Positions 26,910 to 61,979 of a stretch of DNA of 64,000 nucleotides are shown here, in pieces. Within the stretch, counting starts at the first letter, position 1. Every line of letters begins with the position of its first letter. Under the pieces are notes generated by a model. It worked only from the letters and a program-made list of their open reading frames with translations, had not been told where the DNA came from and ran no database searches. Made by a program: the position numbers and the translations under genes. Location: NCBI RefSeq assembly GCF_035594125.1, contig NC_087168.1:9989650-10053649 (forward strand), given 5' to 3'. The DNA comes from Scylla paramamosain (Eukaryota; Arthropoda; Malacostraca; Decapoda; Portunidae).

Positions 26910-28600
26910 CTAAAGCATTTTGCCTATGATCCTGAAGGGTGGAAAGGCATAGGAATTCTTATTAGCCCAGTTAATAGCAAAGGCATTAGTACTGAAAGCA
27001 GAAGGGTCAGGTTTCCAAGACACATATTTAGGCAACTGAGCATTGATTCGCAAAGCAAAGAGATCTATATCTGGGGTATAAAACACACAACAAAGTAACC
27101 AAAAAATGTAAGGTTTTAGCATCCATTCACCATCTAAATTCTTTACTCTTGATGCACTATTGGCCTCCACATTATCTAGTTCTTTTACATATTGTGCTGA
27201 TAGAGTAATCTGTCTCGACTTGGCCTAAGCAAAAATGTCTTCTACAACTGAATTAAGCGAAACTTTTGTGCTACCACATCTGTCGATGCAGGCAACAGCA
27301 GTGGTGTTGTCAGACCTCAGACGGACGTGAGTTTAACTATAGTCCTTGCAAAGAGATTTTAATCCAAATAAGATTGCTTTCAATTCCAGACAGTTAATAT
27401 GGTCAAGTTCCTCCTGTGCCCAATGGCCACGAGTCATCAAGCCACCAACTGTCGCCCCCCACCCAGTGAGGCAGGCATCAGTGTGTATTCAATTTGCGGA
27501 GGACAAGAAAGCAATGACTTTTAGAGAGAATCGTTCTGAATCCACCAAGTTTTGATTAACTCCTTGGAATGAACATCTAAAAGATTTTTTGAATTGTAGT
27601 CACCAAAGTTCTGAGAGAGTCCTTGATTTCTAATGATCTCGAGATATTTATACCTGAGAGGGGCTAAGTTCATGGCAGGAGCAGAGGCCACGGCAAGGCC
27701 GATGAAAGAGGCTAGGCCATGTAAAGTGACCTCCCCTTTTAATAAAAGCAAACCTTGTTCCTTGATTTGTTCTCTTTTTTGGAGGGCCAGCGTTGCCATT
27801 ATGTTCACAGAATTGAATATAATCCCCAGGAATTCCACCTCATGACTAGGAACCAGGACAGATTTATTAACGTTAACTGTTAGCCCCAAGGAGTAAAAAA
27901 AATTCAAAGCATATCTCACGTTTGTCTCCAATTCTTCCTTTGATGTAGCAAGGAAGAGAGTCATCCAAATAACAAAATATAGTGATACCAAGCTTCCTCA
28001 AATGAGATAATGCCCGCTTCAGTAACTTAGTAAAAATACATGGGGCAGACGTCAGTCCTTGGGGAAGGCATGTAAAATGAAAATGTTTACCCCTCCACAT
28101 AAAGCGGAGCCATTTTCTCTCCCATGGCCTGACAAACACAGAGAAATATGCATCTTTAATTAAAATCAAGTCATAAAGTAACACATTGGCTGGATTAAAT
28201 TTACCACACCTGCAATCGAGTCCATCTTAAAGTGCTCATAATTCACATTTAATTCTTTCAAGTTGAGAATGACTCTTGCTGTGCCATCTTTCTTGGGTGT
28301 TTGAAAAAATATTAGAATAAAAAACACTGTCCTCCTGTGGGCTCACATCCTTCAATAATTTCATGTTTCATGAAAACAAGTAAGCATTGTCCAAGGAATT
28401 CTGGTCAGTCTCAGATAATCTTAGGGGTGTAAGAATAGCCCTCTGAATAGGCAAACAATCAAACTCTAAAACATAACCATTCACCACCGTATGAATCCAT
28501 TTGTCAGTGGATAGTGCTTGCCACAAGTGATTGGAAGCATGAATCTTACCACCCACAAAATTTTCTGCAATGTTGAGGAGGGACAACACTTTGTTACCTA
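26910..28600 (-). pseudogene. DIRS reverse transcriptase and RNase H (broken)
   Basis: Reading down the minus strand, 28,600-28,200 holds the start of the polymerase. 28,184-27,873 has SVFVRPWERKWLRFMWRGKH, CLPQGLTSAPCIFTKLLK and the catalytic box FCYLDDSL (YxDD form). 27,991-27,521 has LGLTVNVNKSVLVPSHEVEF, LGIIF and the linker FIGLAVASAPAMNLAPLRY. RNase H follows near 27,500-27,250 with GLMTRGHWAQEELDHINCLE and LRSDNTTAVACID (acidic catalytic residues). Internal stops near 27,330 and 27,225, plus a frameshift near 27,990, disable it. Confidence 0.85.
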
Positions 28601-29008
28601 CCGGATGAGGCCATTTACTGGGGAGCTCCGTAGCCCTGCGTCCCCCTCCCCTGGGATACCCTGTGGCCTAAAAAAGGCCTCTGTGAGTTCCTTTGCCTGG
28701 ACTGGTAGTGGGGCTTCCTTGTGTCTTGCCTGGAAGCAAACTTCTGGTCCTGCCATACCTGTAGGGTCGGAAAACAGGTTTGCCCAGTCTCCTGGCCTTA
28801 AGAATATCCTCACACTTTTTTTACTACATCAAAGGGGAACAGGTGTTCCTGCCCCACTTCACATTCCCATTTGCACAACTCTGCTTTTGGCAGTCACTGA
28901 TATGAATACGTGCAACTTCTTTCTGTAACTGATTCAAGTGATTCACTACAGAAGTCAAAAGTCGAAGACTGTCATTCAAATTGTTCAAATACGAGGTGAT
29001 GGGCTTCC

Positions 29009-29655
29009 CTATCTTCTGTCCAATATCGCTAATACCAAAGCCTTGACTAACACGCCGTTGGTATGGCAGAGCCTTGTGTCTAGAAGTTTACCACCAACAC
29101 TCATGGCTTTGGTAATAGCTGCGTTTGTTACAGGAACAGTCATATTAGGCACATTGCTGGGAATCTTTATCCTGTTGCATGCCGTTTTCACGCCTTCAGT
29201 AGAAGGGCGGCGTCTCAGACTGGCACTGAGAATAGAGGCAAGGCGGTCTGACAACGGCTCTCCTTTCTTCTCCCAGTGAAAAAAAGTCAGAAAACTCATC
29301 TAAGGACTGCAGAAACTCCGCTGTCGTCCTCTGCACCACCCGTGTGTGTGCAGGACCGAAGGTGTCCTGATCATCCAAGGGGTCTAGTAAACACTCTGGA
29401 ATCTCACCATCCTCGCACCATGTTGCTAGGCCCCGCAACAGCTGGCAGAGGCGCACCATCGTCACCCAGCTGTTGAACAAAGCTAACGTCCTCCTTCCGT
29501 TTTTTCGTTTCCCCACGAGGAAGACCGTCCTCACGTCTCTGACTTTTTTTGTTCGAAGAGGAGGATGAAGAGGAACGCCTCGGTGTCTCCTGACTCAGGT
29601 CCCGGTCCGCCTTGACAGAACAACACGGGTGTCTGGAGGCTGGAGGGAGAACCAC
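29009..29655 (-). pseudogene. DIRS gag-like region (broken)
   Basis: Three overlapping minus-strand frames make up a structural-protein region. The first (29,655-29,404) is Ser- and charge-rich. The second (29,534-29,196) has LLRGLATWCEDGEIPECLL. The third (29,299-29,009) has EPLSDRLASILSASLRRRPS, then RIKIPSNVPNMTVPVTNAAI and LCHTNGVLVKALV. Those phrases resemble the gag of DIRS elements. At least two frameshifts separate the parts. Confidence 0.65.
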
Positions 29656-29857
29656 AGTTAGGACGCAAGGTCACATACGATCCTCGGATCGTAACAAATT
29701 AACGCCATGCCTCAAGACGAACAGTAGGGCAGGCAAGCTTACCAGGGCAACTCCTTGGAGAAGCCGGTAACAAACGAAAATTCCGTGAAGGAACAGCTGC
29801 AGACCCAAGACAGCGGGGTAGTCGAGTAGACTGAACGAGAGTTGGCAGCACACTGAC

Positions 29858-29929
29858 TGGAAACTGGCGCCGCATGCATCTCTTTGACTATCTTTGTGAC
29901 GTCAGTTAAATGACTTGTTGAAGTGAAAT
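29858..29929 (-). repeat. DIRS 5' terminal inverted repeat
   Basis: On the minus strand it begins atttcacttcaacaagtcat and runs to ggcgccagtttcc, which is inverted relative to 25,310-25,330. The sequence beyond 29,930 is LINE A, which fixes the boundary. Confidence 0.85.
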
Positions 29930-30115
29930 GCTGTATCTCTTCTGCTATTTTCACACTAGCTACTCTTGTTATTGCTAGATGCATGGCTCCCATCCAGCGG
30001 CCTCGCTGCACAAGACTTCTTACTTTCACTCCTACTCTGTCCACTTTTCTAATGCAAGAATTAACCAGTATTCAGTCTTTCGTTCCTTTGATTTATTTAT
30101 TTATTTTTTTTTCAA
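29930..30115 (+). pseudogene. LINE family A 3' fragment beside the DIRS element
   Basis: The fragment matches the C-terminal coding region of LINE A (words cggcctcgctgcacaagac, ctactctgtccac, gcaagaattaaccagtattc). It is interrupted on its left by the DIRS 5' end. Confidence 0.8.
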
Positions 30116-30338
30116 AAGGGAGGTCTCAGGGTTTCAGAACATTTCCGATCTGGTTATTTTTTTATTGTGTAATTCTACAAAAATAAAACTGAAAAACATG
30201 AAGTGGCAGCGCTGAAGACTTATCGCAGCGGCCATCTGGAAATAATTGGTGCTATATAGTGATTTTATACCAAAATCATGAACACATCCGCATCTGCATC
30301 CATGAGAATGTCATAATTATGTTTCTGCTAATGTTTCA

Positions 30339-31035
<697 letters not shown>

Positions 31036-31039
31036 CACG

Positions 31040-31930
31040 CATCATGTTCATATCCTGACATGTCTCCCTCAAGTCCTCTGTTATGCGATCTGTTTTGTCT
31101 CGAATCGTCTCTCCTTTTCTCTCCTTGTACTTCTATATCCTTTATCATTTTCGCGTCACTTTCTCCATAGCTTCACATGGAGAACACCTTTTTCCCTGTA
31201 TTTTCATATCCAGTATTTTTCCTTGTCATTTTTCGCTTCCCCTGGATGTGCTCATTCTTTCTTTCACTTCCTTATCCAGTGCCCTTTCCTCATTTTTTTT
31301 TCCATCTCTCATCATGACGTGCTCTTCTTTGTACTCCCATATATTTTGTCCTTTTCTCTTCACTTAATCCATCTCTCATCATGACGTGCTCTTTCTTTGT
31401 ACTTCAATATCCAATTCACTCATAATCTTCTCCTTATGACGTGCTCCCTCTATGTACTTCCATATCCAGTGTCCTTTTCTCATCGCTTTATCTCGCATCA
31501 TGACATGCTCCTTTGTACTCGTACTTCCATGTCCGCTTCTCTCATCACTTTATCTCCTTTGTACTTCCATATCCAGTGTCCTTTCGCATTTTTTCTCCAT
31601 CTCTCATCATGACATCCTAGATGCTTCTCCTTTGTACTTCCATATTTTTTTTTTTTTTTTTTACCCAAGTCTCTCATCACCTCCTCATGACGTCCTTCTT
31701 CATACTTTCATATCCAGCGTCTTTTTCGCATCACTCTCCATCTTTCATCATGATATAGCTTCTCCTTTGTACTTCCATATCCTTTTTTTCTTTTTCAGTT
31801 CTCTCACCACCTTCTCATCATGAGGTGTTCGTTCTTCTTGATACTTCCAGGTCCAGTGTTCTCTTCGCATCACTCTCCATCTTTCATCTCGACATGTTCC
31901 TTCATCCTTATACATATTCTCATATCCAGT
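31040..31930 (+). repeat. Degenerate minisatellite, unit about 55-75 bases
   Basis: The words tctcatcatgacgtgctc, cctttgtacttccatatcca and gtgtccttttctcatc recur a dozen or more times in the same order with drifting spacing. This is a tandem repeat with strongly diverged units. Frames through it are Ser/Phe/Leu-rich by composition and not genes. Confidence 0.75.
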
Positions 31931-31989
31931 GCTCTTGATGATTGATGAAATATACACTATATAAAAAAAAAAAAAAACGTGGCTAGTGA

Positions 31990-31991
<2 letters not shown>

Positions 31992-32073
<82 letters not shown>
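31992..32073 (+). repeat. (CT)n microsatellite
   Basis: About 82 bases of CT. Confidence 0.97.
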
Positions 32074-32078
<5 letters not shown>

Positions 32079-33370
32079 TTATACAATGTACAAATCATAC
32101 TACTGGGAATCCGGCTGCCTTTCTCTCAGAGTATAGCGTGTTCGAGTTAGTCGTCATCACTTTGGTCCACACAGTCATTATTTTCCTGAATGTTCGGCAC
32201 AATTTCTTTTCTTAAATTTTCAGTCCCATACGGGTCTTTTTTCAGAAATTTCTACACAGTTTTTCCTTCTGTGATTTTCAGTGCACTTATGTCTTCTACG
32301 CACGTCCTCTTTTCTGTCTTTTCCTACATAGATTATTTTCTATGATTTTCGCTACACTTAAAGGCTTCTTCACTGTTTCATCACTTCCATCACTCTTAAA
32401 ACCCTCTTCACAGATCCTTGGTTTCATCACTTCTACCGCACCTCACAGTTCGTACAGTACCTTTACCTTTATTTCCTTTTGTATTACTATAATTATTTTT
32501 TCTTTTAACAATACGAAGGAAACGCCGAAGCAAAATGTTTATATATATTTTTTTTTTACTTTTTGTATTTTTTATTCAATTTTGATAGTTTTATTATTTA
32601 TATGATTTGTTTTTTATTAATTTGAGTCTATGATTTAATTGTTTTTTTATTTATTTAGCTATTGATTTTATTCATTTTAATTTGTTTCCCCGTTTTATTT
32701 TTTTTTCATTTTTTTATTATTTGAATTTTTTTTATTTACATTTATTAATTATAAATTAATTTCAGTTTGCTTCCATATTATTTTATTTTTTTTTATATAT
32801 AATTTTACTATTTTTATTTCTATTTTTATTTTTTTATGTTTTATATTATTTTTCTAGTTGTTTATTTTATTTGTTCTTTATTTAATTTTATTATTACTTT
32901 TTTTCATTATTTATTTATTTATATGTTTTCTACTCCAAGCTAAAGTATGTGATTTTGTTATGAGAAAACAGACAAGAAAAGTGTATGGGTGCGGAAGTGG
33001 ACAGACAGGAGGCAGGCTCAGGGATTGCACAGTTTTCTACAATCTCAAGGAGGGTAAATATTTCTTATTTTTCAGTATGGTTAGTTTTGGTCACATTATA
33101 AAAAGAAAAATGGACACTCCAAAGAAAAACACAAAAAGCATCACAGCATATACACCTTCACCCACTGAAGTCGTCTAGCCATCTATTCGCTAGACGTTTT
33201 CGGTAAAGCTCGACATGTTTAACTTTACCGTAGCGTCAACTATATAGAGGCCGCTTGGTAAAATGTTTCATTAAGACTCACTTTTTTCAGAATCTCCTAA
33301 TTTGTACGCCAAAAAAGAGAGAGAAAAAAAAATCATCATAAAGCTCTTAGCCAATTTTTTACGACACTGT
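32074..33370. other. Very T-rich DNA, one weak exon-like patch
   Basis: 32,500-32,930 is an extreme AT region made of TTTATT words. At 32,940-33,055 a more balanced patch (FVMRKQTRKVYGCGSGQTGG) sits between tactccaag and GGAGG/GTAAAT, but nothing else supports an exon. Confidence 0.4.
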
Positions 33371-33371
33371 G

Positions 33372-36090
<2,719 letters not shown>

Positions 36091-36270
36091 GTCTTTTTAT
36101 CCATATTCCCCTCATTCCTTCTACTTTGCCAATTTTCCTGTTCTTTGTAACATATGTTCCGCTGCTGTTTGACATGAATCTTATTTTCATTGGTCTTGTT
36201 CCATTTTTCATTTTCATCGTGTGTGTGTTTGTGAAGGCAGGGGAAGGGAAGGCTAGCTAAATATCTGATG

Positions 36271-39059
<2,789 letters not shown>

Positions 39060-39205
39060 AGGCAGTTCATGTCCAATTCGTGTTTCATGACCGCAGCACT
39101 ACACGTCCACTCTCTACATTAGAAAACGTGTATTTTATTACCGAGAATAATCAAAATCAGAATCGTCTACAAAGACTAGACTTCGTGAACAGAAACTGAA
39201 ATCAG
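39060..39205 (+). other. Possible non-coding first exon of the 40.4 kb gene
   Basis: The sequence ends at a strong donor, AAATCAG/GTGAGC, and pairs naturally with the acceptor at about 40,370. It contains no long open frame, which fits a 5' UTR. The start coordinate is arbitrary. This is inference from splice signals only. Confidence 0.35.
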
Positions 39206-40257
39206 GTGAGCTTATCGGTGACGTGGGCTATTCATGGAGAAAACGTCTGATAAGTGTAAGGCTTGTGTGCCATGTCATCAACAGACAGAGGATATTGTGA
39301 GATTCTTAACCATGGGAGATGCATCATCATTATGTAGGCTCAAAGAGGGTCTGTTGTGACTCGTAGGGAACAGTTACGGTAATTAGCCAAATGTTGGTTC
39401 AACTCTCTCTCTCTCTCTCATTAATTAAACCATGTTTTTTTTTATGATTATGTGATTATGATTGTGATTATGTGCACTTCACATAATCACTCAGGTTCTT
39501 ACTTTAATTATCATTCATTAGTTTGGCAGGTATGCTTGCTAAACATACCTGTCAGATTAGTAATTATCTTAAAGTTTGTACCATGTAGTACACACACTTA
39601 TTACATTACATGTACATGCATCAATACACGTTTTTAAATGTAATGTGCGAGAAAACGTGTATTTGTGCATGTAGGTGTAATGTGTACTACATGCTACAAG
39701 TTACTTCAGCTATCAATCATTGTCTTGGGAAAGGCCATGAAGTTAATCTAAAGAAAATAATAATAGAGGACTTTTAAGGTTATAAATATCTAGCGAAGTG
39801 TAAGAAAGCGCCAGTGTCAAAAAAAATGTAGTTTTTATTAGTTTGGCACATGTAACAATGTGTAGGGTTGCATACTTTTCTGTGGTAAAATGGCCAATCT
39901 CTACCTCTACTAGTAACTGAGACCTTAAAGCTGATTTTATGTAAGCCATTGAATTTTTCATTGTTTCCTGTAAACAAGGCTTTTTTTTTTTTTACTTTGG
40001 CCCTCCTTACATTCAGATAAATCTATACAGTACTAATGAACCAGACCTAAGTAACTCGATGTAATATTTATCCAACTAGAAAATGGTACCCAAGTGTTTA
40101 TAAAATGTATAGTTTTTGTTCTAACTGCAGAAATATATTCAGTGTGTACATTTATATGAAGTGTTTATGTTTGATGAGTAAAAAGGAAAATTGTCTTGCT
40201 GGTCATTTTGGAATACAAACTTCACAAATAGATTTATTGTTTTAGTAGTAATGAATA

Positions 40258-40264
<7 letters not shown>

Positions 40265-40346
<82 letters not shown>
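40265..40346. repeat. (TA)n microsatellite just before the orphan gene
   Basis: About 80 bases of TA end about 25 bases before the probable splice acceptor of the 329-residue ORF. Confidence 0.97.
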
Positions 40347-40350
<4 letters not shown>

Positions 40351-40383
40351 TACTGCTTTTCTACAGATTGAAGTGGTGGCAGC

Positions 40384-41373
40384 ATGCCAACTTACATTTA
40401 TTCCGGCCTCCACCCCAGAGATGGTGCCATTCCTGTCCACACCTTTTTCTCGGTTGATGGTGTTAAGCCTGTAGTAGCCATGAAGGCCAGTATCATCATT
40501 GATGGCCAGAGCCTTCAACGGACTAATTTGGAAGAGGTCTTATCTATGATGAATGCATTTCAACATTTCTCCATCAATAACATATACAAAACCAAACAGG
40601 ATTATGATTATGCACTTTTAGTGGAGAATTTGGATAATGACTCCATCCCTGATAAGCTAGCAGATGGTATTTCAGTGCCAGCATCATGCACTGGTATCAT
40701 CATTGACTATAATCCAAGGAAAAAAACATACACAGTGGGTTGTGGCCCATACATCTTCACCAATGTTGTCTCAGAATTCAGCTGCACAGATTCCTCATCT
40801 GAGTTCCCAAGTGTTCAGGTTGAGGTGCATAACAAATCCAATAGCAATATCTGTGATCACAAGGTGGACATTACCTGCATGATGGATTGTATACTTAAGG
40901 ATTTGCCATCATATACTTCCTGTTGTACCATGCATGAACAGCAACACTCTCCTCAAGGAGCATTGATGCCTCTTGAACACATTGAAGCATCTGCTACAGA
41001 AATCCCTGAAAATGCACCAAACCATCTGAAGACAAAATGTATAAGAAACTGCAGACCCTCATCAAGCTCAGCCTGTTCAATGAGAGACATGCATCATGAA
41101 CAGACTGAAGCATCTGCCACAGAAATAGCAGAATGTGTACCAAACCATCGGACAACAGACTATTTTGCCAACTGCAAACCCTCCACAAGCTCAGCCTGTT
41201 CAATGAGAGATGAGGCTCTTTTTACAGGTGCAGAAGCCATTAGCAATTCCTGCACCCTTATGTCACTTGAAGAGTTTGAGGCTTACAAGCCAACAATCTC
41301 TAAACAGGAGAAGAGAAATGAATCTGCACTAAAAAAACTTACAGTAACAATTGGAAAAAAAACAAACCTTTGA
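40384..41373 (+). CDS. Orphan 329-residue protein, single coding exon
   Basis: A complete open frame runs from ATG at 40,384 to TGA at 41,373. An in-frame TGA lies 12 bases before the ATG (in gatTGAagtggtggcagcATG), so the start is fixed. A good acceptor (ttttctacag) just upstream suggests a spliced 5' UTR. Residues 1-180 look like a compact domain (VHTFFSVDGVKPVVAMKASI, GIIIDYNPRKKTYTVGCGPY). Residues 201-235 and 242-276 are two diverged 35-residue repeats with the shared core EASATEI and SSACSMRD. The tail is Lys-rich. There is no signal peptide or membrane segment. AATAAA at 41,595 could serve polyadenylation. Codon use and composition are gene-like and unlike the flanking AT repeats. I recognise no family. 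It could be a lineage-specific host gene or a domesticated element gene. Confidence 0.7.
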   Translation: MPTYIYSGLHPRDGAIPVHTFFSVDGVKPVVAMKASIIIDGQSLQRTNLEEVLSMMNAFQHFSINNIYKTKQDYDYALLVENLDNDSIPDKLADGISVPASCTGIIIDYNPRKKTYTVGCGPYIFTNVVSEFSCTDSSSEFPSVQVEVHNKSNSNICDHKVDITCMMDCILKDLPSYTSCCTMHEQQHSPQGALMPLEHIEASATEIPENAPNHLKTKCIRNCRPSSSSACSMRDMHHEQTEASATEIAECVPNHRTTDYFANCKPSTSSACSMRDEALFTGAEAISNSCTLMSLEEFEAYKPTISKQEKRNESALKKLTVTIGKKTNL

Positions 41374-41594
41374 AGATTAGATAAGCACATGAATTCTCTC
41401 TCTCACTGATGGAATTTATTAGATCAAAAGTATGCTGTACAAGTTGAAATTACAAAAGAAGAATTAAGAATATGCAAAGAAATGAAGAGAATAGTAAAAT
41501 CATGCTATTAAAGGAAGAATATTTAGAGCTGTAACATAAGTGTTTAACACAAAAGTGATGGAATTCAAAAGAAATGCAAATGAGACGGAGGTTA

Positions 41595-41600
41595 AATAAA
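41595..41600 (+). terminator. Candidate polyadenylation signal
   Basis: An AATAAA hexamer lies about 220 bases after the stop of the 329-residue frame. Others occur further downstream in this AT-rich stretch, so the choice is tentative. Confidence 0.35.
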
Positions 41601-42368
<768 letters not shown>

Positions 42369-42605
42369 CAGGGGTACTTCAACGTAAGAGTGCCCCAACT
42401 TACGAGTTTTTTTGAGATACAAGCTTTCGCTTGAATGATTTTTTACTTTGAGTTGCGAGCCAAAATCTGAGATATGAGCAAGCTTCAGTTACACTGCAGC
42501 TAGTTAGCACAGCGAACGCCATATCTGCCCAGCATTTCTCATCTCATTCGTTCACTTCATGTGTAAACATTTTATACATTTGTTATTTATAAATAAATTT
42601 ACTTA

Positions 42606-43132
<527 letters not shown>

Positions 43133-43300
43133 TATTTAAAAACATGTAGCAAAAATTTTTTTTTTTTTTTGGGTGGGAGCTGGAATGAATTAATGGCATT
43201 TCAATTAATTTCAATGGGGAAAATTGATTTGACATACGAGCAAATTGAGTTACGAGCTCTATCACAGAATGAATTAGACTCATAAGTTAAGGTACCACTG

Positions 43301-45561
43301 TACGAAATTAAATTCTAATGAAGAAAACTTTATTATGTATTTTTTTACCTGTTGTTTTATATCAATGTATACTTAACAGTTGGTTAGATTCATGAAGTTC
43401 AATTCTAGTCGGGTAAAGAGACTATTGTCATTCACTGAAATAATTCACAAAACCAGTCAGGTAAAAAGACTATTGTTATTCACTGAAGTAATTCACAAAA
43501 CCAGTCTCACAAAACTTTAATGCTACCATATTCCCTGCCTGTTACCATATGACCTGATTATTGCAGTCAGTCAATTCTTGTGTGTTACAAGAGGTAACTG
43601 AAAGGGACTGATCAAGGGACCTGCATATCTTCTTCTCTGTGTCTTATCTCTTTTCACCTTTCCTACAACAAGTACAAAGAGAACAGGCTTCATATGAGAT
43701 TTAGAGATGCACCTTGTCTGCAAATTCCATCAATTTGAAATAACTAGGAACATACCTGAACAGACAGCTGGCAAAATACCTAAACTTCTTGGGTCAGCTT
43801 TCCACAAGATAGAATTCCACATTAAGTCAGCAAGTAATATTAAATAGAAAGAAAAAATAAATAAATAGAAATAAATAAATAAGTAAAAAAGACAATTTCT
43901 GCAAAATTTTCATAAGCTGGCACCATGCTGACTGAGTTGAAACCGTGTTGCCAGGTTGAGTGAAAAGTTACAGACTGAGTTACACATGAAGGCACTATGC
44001 TCTACTGCATTCTATTGGAGATAAAAACTGGTTCCTTAAACAAGGCATCAAATAAGTTATGTTAACAGAGAACACATCGGTACATAATAACAGGCTACTG
44101 TAGGCAAAAAATCTGCTTCTTTATGCAACTTTTCATTACAAAAATATGGTAGCCTGAGCCTCACTCTTGCCCCAGCTTAGTTTGGTTCAAGAGAAAGGGA
44201 ATGGACTGATAACAAGATGAAAACCAGATAACAAGTGAGTAAATTATAAAGATTGTGTATAGAAAATGAAGGTTACATTATTAGTAAAGGCCTTTTTCAC
44301 AATAGCAATACTGAAACTAAAGAAATTCTATTCTTTTTTTAGAAGAAATAAAATGAACTAATGTTTAAGAGAAACAGAGGGTAGTAGATCAGGCTGAAAA
44401 AAAAAAAACATAAGATAGCATCAGGGAGATGCAGTTGCATAGACTAAGCATCCCAACCTTCAACTACAACCAGAACCAACAGGACATCTTAGCATCATGT
44501 CCTCAGTGCAAAGAGCAAGGGGAGGCACAAGAGGGAAGGAGAGGCTGAAATTAAAGACTGTGAGCCTGCAGGAGGGACATCTGTACATATCTTGGTGAAC
44601 TTCTGTATTTTTCCATCTCACTCACTTGAATACCATCCTTCCAATTTACAGGGAATGATCCCCATATGTAAACACTTCTATACATAATCATTTATAATCT
44701 CTTTCTTACCTATTCTTTTCAGGATTCCTAACCATCCTTGAGTACTAAAATCAATCATTAAATCTACTGTAAATAAAGAAAGAAAATTTACTGCTTTATT
44801 TGGCATGTAATCTTTACTATATTTACACATTTACTATATTTTACACATTTTTTCATGGCAGCAAAACTAAATTGCATAATTTAGTTTTTTATATTTTAAG
44901 GTAGAAATTGAACAGGAACCACAGAAAGGAATGGCAATACATTATGCCATAATTTTGGAACTCCTGAGGATAAAGAATTCTAAAAGAACTTTAGATGAGA
45001 ATTTTTGCACTAGTATCTGTTAAAATAAGGGTCAAGAGTAGTGTTTGTGATGAATCTTTCCATTCCTTTCCATAACTGTACATCCTATAAGATTATCCCT
45101 GCAATAAGGAAAGGCTGCTTACTCTCAATTTGTGATCTGTTTCAAGTTTATCCAGTAAAATATGCCCAGTTGGGCATCTTGTCTTGAAGGAGGAGGAATG
45201 ACTGATATGGTCTACAACAGTCTGCCCTTAAAACTCATGACAGTAGTTACCCATAAATTATGAGGTACATATTTTTTGTTGTAAAGTCTCACATGAACCA
45301 CTATAATATGAAGTCATATAAATGGCAACAATAATTTACCTATCTAATTATTTATATAAATTATTTACTTATTTATTTATTTATCTTATTTATTTTATCT
45401 ATTTATTTACTTACTTATTTATGCCTCATGAAGTTCCTATCAGACCAGTTCACCTCTAAAAATTCCATTCCTTTACCAAATGAGAAAGCCTCTTATCCCC
45501 AGTAAGGCTACTGCTTAGTCATCATACCAAACAACAGATGATTTAATTTCTACACGTGTGG

Positions 45562-45639
<78 letters not shown>

Positions 45640-45894
45640 TTACTTTTCTTTTAAATTTCTCATTGCAAATTTCCAAGACCTAAAAACTTTCATAAGTGAC
45701 TTCCATCCATGCATGTGACAGTTAATCCTACAGAATTTACAGATCAGTATGCTACAAAGCATACTGCTTCTACAGTCCAAGACTAAGTACAACTTTTTAA
45801 CTGAACATGCAAACCTTTCAAGAAAGCCTTAGTGTTCTTGTCTTCCTTCAGAGCAGCCGCAACCTACCCCCATCCTGTGGATATGGAACCCTCT
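43301..45894. other. 3' flank of MRPS27, no gene seen
   Basis: The stretch is AT-rich, with a 48-base tandem duplication at 43,410-43,505 and (CA)n at 45,567-45,638. No exon was recognised. Confidence 0.5.
45567..45638 (+). repeat. (CA)n microsatellite
   Basis: About 72 bases of CA. Confidence 0.97.

Positions 45895-61979
<16,085 letters not shown>

Larger units (their letters stand above)
25221..29929 (-). mobile_element. DIRS-like tyrosine-recombinase retrotransposon, with terminal repeats
   Basis: The element reads on the minus strand from 29,929 to 25,221, about 4.7 kb. Order is gag-like frames, reverse transcriptase, RNase H, tyrosine recombinase. The terminal layout is diagnostic. The plus-strand segment 25,412-25,541 consists of the complement of the 3' end (25,221-25,307) joined to sequence complementary to the 5' end (29,881-29,929). 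This is the internal complementary region of DIRS elements. A motif atgcatgcggcgccagtttc lies inverted at both ends (25,310-25,330 and 29,861-29,880). Several stops and frameshifts mean this copy is inactive. There are no LTRs and no integrase. Confidence 0.88.

Noticed and set aside
31040..31823. Multiple overlapping plus-strand frames of 70-130 residues
   Set aside because: Phe/Ser/Leu-rich frames arise from the pyrimidine-rich minisatellite. No splice-flanked or conserved segment is visible.
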